64,000 nt of DNA from CADCTB01 sp963768975 (lineage in GTDB: Bacteria > Actinomycetota > Acidimicrobiia > Acidimicrobiales > AC-14), in the NCBI GenBank assembly GCA_963768975.1, contig CAVYKB010000013.1, positions 310,001 to 374,000 on the forward strand. The letters are read 5' to 3'. The translations under genes and the position numbers were made by a program. A model generated the notes under the pieces. That model searched no databases. It was not told the origin of the DNA and saw only the letters and a program-made list of their open reading frames with translations. Within the stretch, counting starts at the first letter, position 1, and every line of letters begins with the position of its first letter. This document shows, one piece after another, positions 60,952 through 64,000 of the stretch.

Positions 60952-61593
60952 ATGGCCGGAACGAAACGGGATCGACAGAAGGCGGCGCGAGAGGCTCGGC
61001 GGGCGCGGGAGCTGGCGCTGGCCAGAGCCCGGGCCCGGCGCCGACGGATGATCCAGATCGGCCTCGGGGTCGTCGTGGGGCTGGCCGTCGTCTTCTTCCT
61101 GAGCTCCCGTGGTGACGACGACAGCACCGACGTGGCCACCACCGACACAACGATCACGTCGCCGCTCGACACCGGAGGATCCGCCGCCGGCAAGCCCTGC
61201 GTGCCCCTTGCCGACCCGCTGCCGGCGGGTGCGCCGGCGGTGCCGGTCAAGGTCGGTCCGCCACCGGCGCAGCTGGTGAAGGAGGACCTCAAGCCGGGGA
61301 CCGGCGCCACCGTAGGGGCCAACGACACGGTGACGGCCCACTACATCGGCGTCTCCTGCTCCACGGGCAAGATCTTCGACTCCTCCTACTCGCGGAACGC
61401 GCCGGTCCCCTTCTCCCTCAACGGGGTCATCAAGGGCTGGAAGGACGGCATCCCCGGGATGCGGGTCGGCGGCCAGCGACTGCTCGGAATCCCCTCCGAC
61501 CTGGGGTACGGCGCCCAGGGCAACCCACCCGACATCGCCCCCGACGAGGCGTTGTGGTTCGTGGTGGAGATCGTGGAGACGAAAGCCGGCTGA
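60952..61593 (+). CDS. Membrane-anchored FKBP-type peptidyl-prolyl isomerase
   Basis: 213 residues from ATG 60952: a basic N-terminus, one membrane helix (about 33-50, MIQIGLGVVVGLAVVFFLSS), a linker and an FKBP domain (VTAHYIGVSCSTGKIFDSSY, KDGIPGMRVGGQRLLGIPSD, YGAQGNPPDIAPDEALWFVV). It would assist folding of secreted proteins outside the membrane. Confidence 0.92.
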   Translation: MAGTKRDRQKAAREARRARELALARARARRRRMIQIGLGVVVGLAVVFFLSSRGDDDSTDVATTDTTITSPLDTGGSAAGKPCVPLADPLPAGAPAVPVKVGPPPAQLVKEDLKPGTGATVGANDTVTAHYIGVSCSTGKIFDSSYSRNAPVPFSLNGVIKGWKDGIPGMRVGGQRLLGIPSDLGYGAQGNPPDIAPDEALWFVVEIVETKAG

Positions 61594-61605
61594 GCCCGCC
61601 GGCCG

Positions 61606-62145
61606 TCAGTCGTCGAGCAGGCGGACGGGGACGACGGTGACGTCGAAGGGGAAGGTGGCGTGGAAGGGCTCGTCGCCGGCGACGGTGGCCCGCTCGACGT
61701 AGGCGCCGGCGTCGAGTTCCAGCACGGTGAGGCTCGGTACGTCGGGGTCGACGAGCCAGTACGCCGGCACGCCGGCGGCCTCGTAGGCCAGCCGCTTCGA
61801 GCCGAGGTCGATGCGGCGGGTGCTCGGCGAAAGGACTTCCACGACCAGGAGTGGAGGCCCCTCGACGCGGGCCGGCGTCAGGTCGGCCGTTCGGACGACC
61901 AGCACGTCGGGCTCGAGAACCGTGATGCTCGAGAGTCGCACGTCGGTCGGCGCGACGAAGACCTCCAGCCCCTGTTGTCGGGCGCCGTCGAGCAGGACGA
62001 GCAGCCGGGTCACGAAACGCTGGTGGCTGACGTTCGGCGCCGGCGTCACGAGCAGGGCCCCGTCGAGGAGCTCGTAGCGGTGCCCGTCGTCGGGCATGGT
62101 CGCCAGGTCGTCCTCGGTGAGCGGGGCTCCCCAGGGCAGTGCCAT
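61606..62145 (-). CDS. Uma2 family endonuclease-like protein
   Basis: 179 residues of the Uma2 (DUF820) PD-(D/E)XK-like family: DGHRYELLDGALLVTPAPNV, EPDVLVVR, PLLVVEVLSPSTRRIDLGSK, LAYEAAGVPAYWLVDPD. The Asp, ExV and Lys positions of the fold are kept. The family is abundant in actinobacteria and cyanobacteria; biological role unknown. Confidence 0.9.
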   Translation of the reverse strand: MALPWGAPLTEDDLATMPDDGHRYELLDGALLVTPAPNVSHQRFVTRLLVLLDGARQQGLEVFVAPTDVRLSSITVLEPDVLVVRTADLTPARVEGPPLLVVEVLSPSTRRIDLGSKRLAYEAAGVPAYWLVDPDVPSLTVLELDAGAYVERATVAGDEPFHATFPFDVTVVPVRLLDD

Positions 62146-62155
62146 CGGGACAACC

Positions 62156-62917
62156 TTACGGCGCTGGGATGACGAAGCTCTGGGCGGGGAAGATGAGGTC
62201 GGGGTTGTCACGGTGGGCCAGCTCCGAGCGGTTGGCCTCGATGAGGCGCTGCCAGTAGGGGACGATCTCGGCGTCGGTCGGGGCCCGGCCCAGCCGGGCA
62301 GCGAGTACATCCTCGGCGATCGACCAGAAGCACTCGCCCGGCACCACGGTCCGGCGCTCGGGAGTCGTGGCCGGCGCCGGCGCCGGCGCCGGCGTAGGCA
62401 CCTGGGGGACCAGCCCGGCCGGCGCCACCGGCGCCGGCCTCTCCGCCGGCCCCAGCCGGTGCATGGTGACGGTGGCCGGCGGGATAGACGTGACCACCGT
62501 CGTCGACGTGGTCGAGGTCTGGGCGGCCGCGACGGGAAGGCGCATCGCCGGCGCGGCCACCGCCAGGACGCCCGACGCGGCCAGCCCGAGGCTCACGCTG
62601 CCCGCCAGCATCCGCCGCACGGGCCCGATGGTGAACCGGTCGGTCACGCGGATCAGCGATGCCGCCCCGACGACCCGCAGGACTGCGCCCAGCAGCGTGA
62701 TGCCTGCGAGGTACCACAGGCCGCTCAGGGCGACGACCCGCAGCAGCCCAAAGGCGGCCATCACCGGATCACGACCTTCGAGCCACGCCGGCCAGCGGCC
62801 CGGTTCGGTCAGCGGTGGTGTGGCCAGCTGGCCGTGGCCCGCCCACTGGAGGGCGGCGCTTGCGGTCAGCAGCCCGGTGACCCACAGGGCGGCTCCTGCC
62901 AGGCGCCGAACGTTCAT
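62156..62917 (-). CDS. LysM domain membrane protein
   Basis: 253 residues: two to three N-terminal membrane helices, a Pro/Ala linker and a C-terminal LysM-like module (VVPGECFWSIAEDVLAARLG to PDLIFPAQSFVIP) for peptidoglycan binding. ATG 62917 overlaps the stop of the upstream pseudokinase-like gene (ATGA), so they form an operon. Confidence 0.82.
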   Translation of the reverse strand: MNVRRLAGAALWVTGLLTASAALQWAGHGQLATPPLTEPGRWPAWLEGRDPVMAAFGLLRVVALSGLWYLAGITLLGAVLRVVGAASLIRVTDRFTIGPVRRMLAGSVSLGLAASGVLAVAAPAMRLPVAAAQTSTTSTTVVTSIPPATVTMHRLGPAERPAPVAPAGLVPQVPTPAPAPAPATTPERRTVVPGECFWSIAEDVLAARLGRAPTDAEIVPYWQRLIEANRSELAHRDNPDLIFPAQSFVIPAP

Positions 62918-64000
62918 CGGGCCACGCGAGGGAGGCGGATGATCTCGGCGGTTCCCGTCGCCCGCTCGACGACCGCCTCGTGGCAGCCGTCGCGGTCGAC
63001 GTCGGCGGCCCGCAGCGCCACGCCTCCAGTGACCTTCACCACAGCGGTGGCCTGAAGGTCGCGGCCAGGGGTGGCCCACCCGTCGAAGCGGAAGACCTCG
63101 CCGGTCGACGGCCGGAACAGGGCGAGGGTGCGGGTGCCCTGGCACCCCCAGTCGCCCGCTGCCACCTGGTCGCCGGCCTGCCCGAGCGCCCAGCGGATGT
63201 CGCCCGCCTCGAGAAGCCCGTCGGCGTAGCGCAGGGCGTCGGGACAACCATCGCCGTCGACATCGGCCTGCAGGACCGCGTTGGCCACCGGGCAGTTCCG
63301 CCGGGACGCCACCGCCGTGGACGTGGACGTGGAGGTGGACGTGGACGGGGTTGTCGTCGAGGCCAGCCCGGCCCGGGTCGTGGTCGGGCCGGGCTGGACC
63401 TCGTCTATGGCGATCAGGGCTGCGCCCACCTCCAGCTCCGTCGCCGGCGCAGGCGCGGGCGCCGGCGGTCGGGAGCCGGCGAAGGCGATGGCACCACCCA
63501 CTACCGCCACGGCCGCGATCGCGGCGAGCACCGCGGTGGCTCGGGGCCGCACCCGACGCCGGCCACCGGTCCCCGCTCGCCGCAGGGCGGCGAGCGGGTC
63601 GGTGGCGGCCGGGCGGGGGGGTGCCGGCAACGTCGGGTTCGCCAGGCCGCGAGGGAGGCGGGCGGCGGGAACCTCTTCCTGCAGAGCCTCGGCGACGGCT
63701 CGCGCCGAGGGCCGGGCGTCGGCCTCTTCGGCCGTCGCCTGCTCGGCGACCGTGGCCAGCGGGTGGCCGGGTGGGGGATCGGGGGCGAGGAAGCGAGCCA
63801 GGGCGCCGACGCCAAACACGTCGAAGGCCGGGCTCAGCACCTCGGCGCCGGCCCGGGCCGGATCGGCGAACCGGCGGCCCACCGAGGGAGGCGACCCGGC
63901 GGGCTCGCCGGCCCGACCGCCGTAGGAAAGCCCGCACAGCACCGGGCGGCCTCCGTGCCCGACCACCACATGCTCGGGGCAGACGGCGCCGTGCACCAGC
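62914..64000 (-). CDS. Pseudokinase-like membrane protein with VCBS-type repeats, 5' end beyond window
   Basis: The visible 361 residues start inside a protein-kinase-like lobe (LVHGAVCPEHVVVGHGGRPV, LCGLSYGG, DVFGVGALARFLAPDPPPGH) in which the catalytic HRD and DFG are replaced, indicating a pseudokinase. A membrane helix (AVLAAIAAVAVVGGAIAFAG), a Thr/Ser linker and two DxDxDG-type units (DVDGDGCPDALRY, DVDRDGCHEAVV) follow outside. It may be a scaffold coupling an internal signal to the envelope. The 5' end is missing. Confidence 0.72.
   Translation of the reverse strand, partial: LVHGAVCPEHVVVGHGGRPVLCGLSYGGRAGEPAGSPPSVGRRFADPARAGAEVLSPAFDVFGVGALARFLAPDPPPGHPLATVAEQATAEEADARPSARAVAEALQEEVPAARLPRGLANPTLPAPPRPAATDPLAALRRAGTGGRRRVRPRATAVLAAIAAVAVVGGAIAFAGSRPPAPAPAPATELEVGAALIAIDEVQPGPTTTRAGLASTTTPSTSTSTSTSTAVASRRNCPVANAVLQADVDGDGCPDALRYADGLLEAGDIRWALGQAGDQVAAGDWGCQGTRTLALFRPSTGEVFRFDGWATPGRDLQATAVVKVTGGVALRAADVDRDGCHEAVVERATGTAEIIRLPRVAR

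Overview
The window is a high-GC actinobacterial chromosome segment. Gene content (BldD-like regulator, amphi-Trp protein, PAC2 protein, UPF0182 membrane protein, SigE-type and ECF42-type sigma factors, actinobacterial gene pairs rpsT/lepA and hrcA/dnaJ/rsmE, many Thr-rich secreted linkers) suggests an actinobacterium, possibly of the Acidimicrobiia; the class is inferred, not proved. There is no rRNA, CRISPR array or recognisable IS transposase.

Layout. 1-3778: minus-strand carbohydrate genes, namely a GH15 glucoamylase/trehalase-type enzyme, zwf and an MscS channel cut by the left edge. 4165-21726: a ~17.5-kb integrated mobile island in the 3' end of tRNA-Ala(GGC). It is bounded by a 46-bp direct repeat, with an integrase next to the intact tRNA and four exact copies of a 10-bp putative integrase arm site close to the two ends. 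It carries a DUF4258/zinc-finger toxin-antitoxin-like pair, an XRE repressor divergent from an excisionase-like gene, a Fic protein, a MobF relaxase-helicase, a secreted YD-repeat (Rhs) polymorphic toxin, a response regulator, and a small HTH/membrane-protein pair behind the integrase. No coupling protein or type IV secretion gene is visible, so it looks mobilizable rather than self-transmissible.

The most interesting system is the Rhs locus (11.2-18.8 kb). The full-length Rhs gene ends in a Cys-rich C-terminal domain and is followed by a small two-helix membrane protein. Behind it lie two displaced Rhs C-terminal modules. Each contains the Rhs boundary motif and a glycine-rich hydrophobic domain, and each is followed by its own tiny (55 and 58 aa) two-helix membrane protein, one overlapping by ATGA. 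A fourth, internally deleted Rhs core remnant lies beside the relaxase. This reads as a toxin-tip/immunity cassette store. A striking operator array (two 21-bp inverted repeats 4 bp apart) separates the Rhs gene from the divergent response regulator.

21.7-36.2 kb: leuS (with two apparent single-base insertions), a decayed VOC gene, a secreted protein with three 306-bp repeats, an amphi-Trp protein, an S9 peptidase, a PAC2 protein, a CnoX-like thioredoxin, a small HExxH protein, comEA-comEC and a UPF0182 membrane protein. 36.4-45.1 kb: a SigE-type sigma factor with a membrane protein and a neocarzinostatin-like membrane protein, a SodC-like secreted protein, an MmcQ/YjbR protein, a lipoprotein, gnd, a membrane protein, an LLM flavin oxidoreductase and a SodC lipoprotein. 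45.2-58.4 kb: housekeeping genes holA, rpsT, lepA, cspA, bioD-bioF-bioA, hrcA-dnaJ-rsmE, with an ECF42/DGPF pair between. 58.4-64 kb: BldD-like regulator, lipoprotein, HExxH peptidase, FKBP isomerase, Uma2 nuclease-like protein, LysM protein and a pseudokinase-like protein cut by the right edge.
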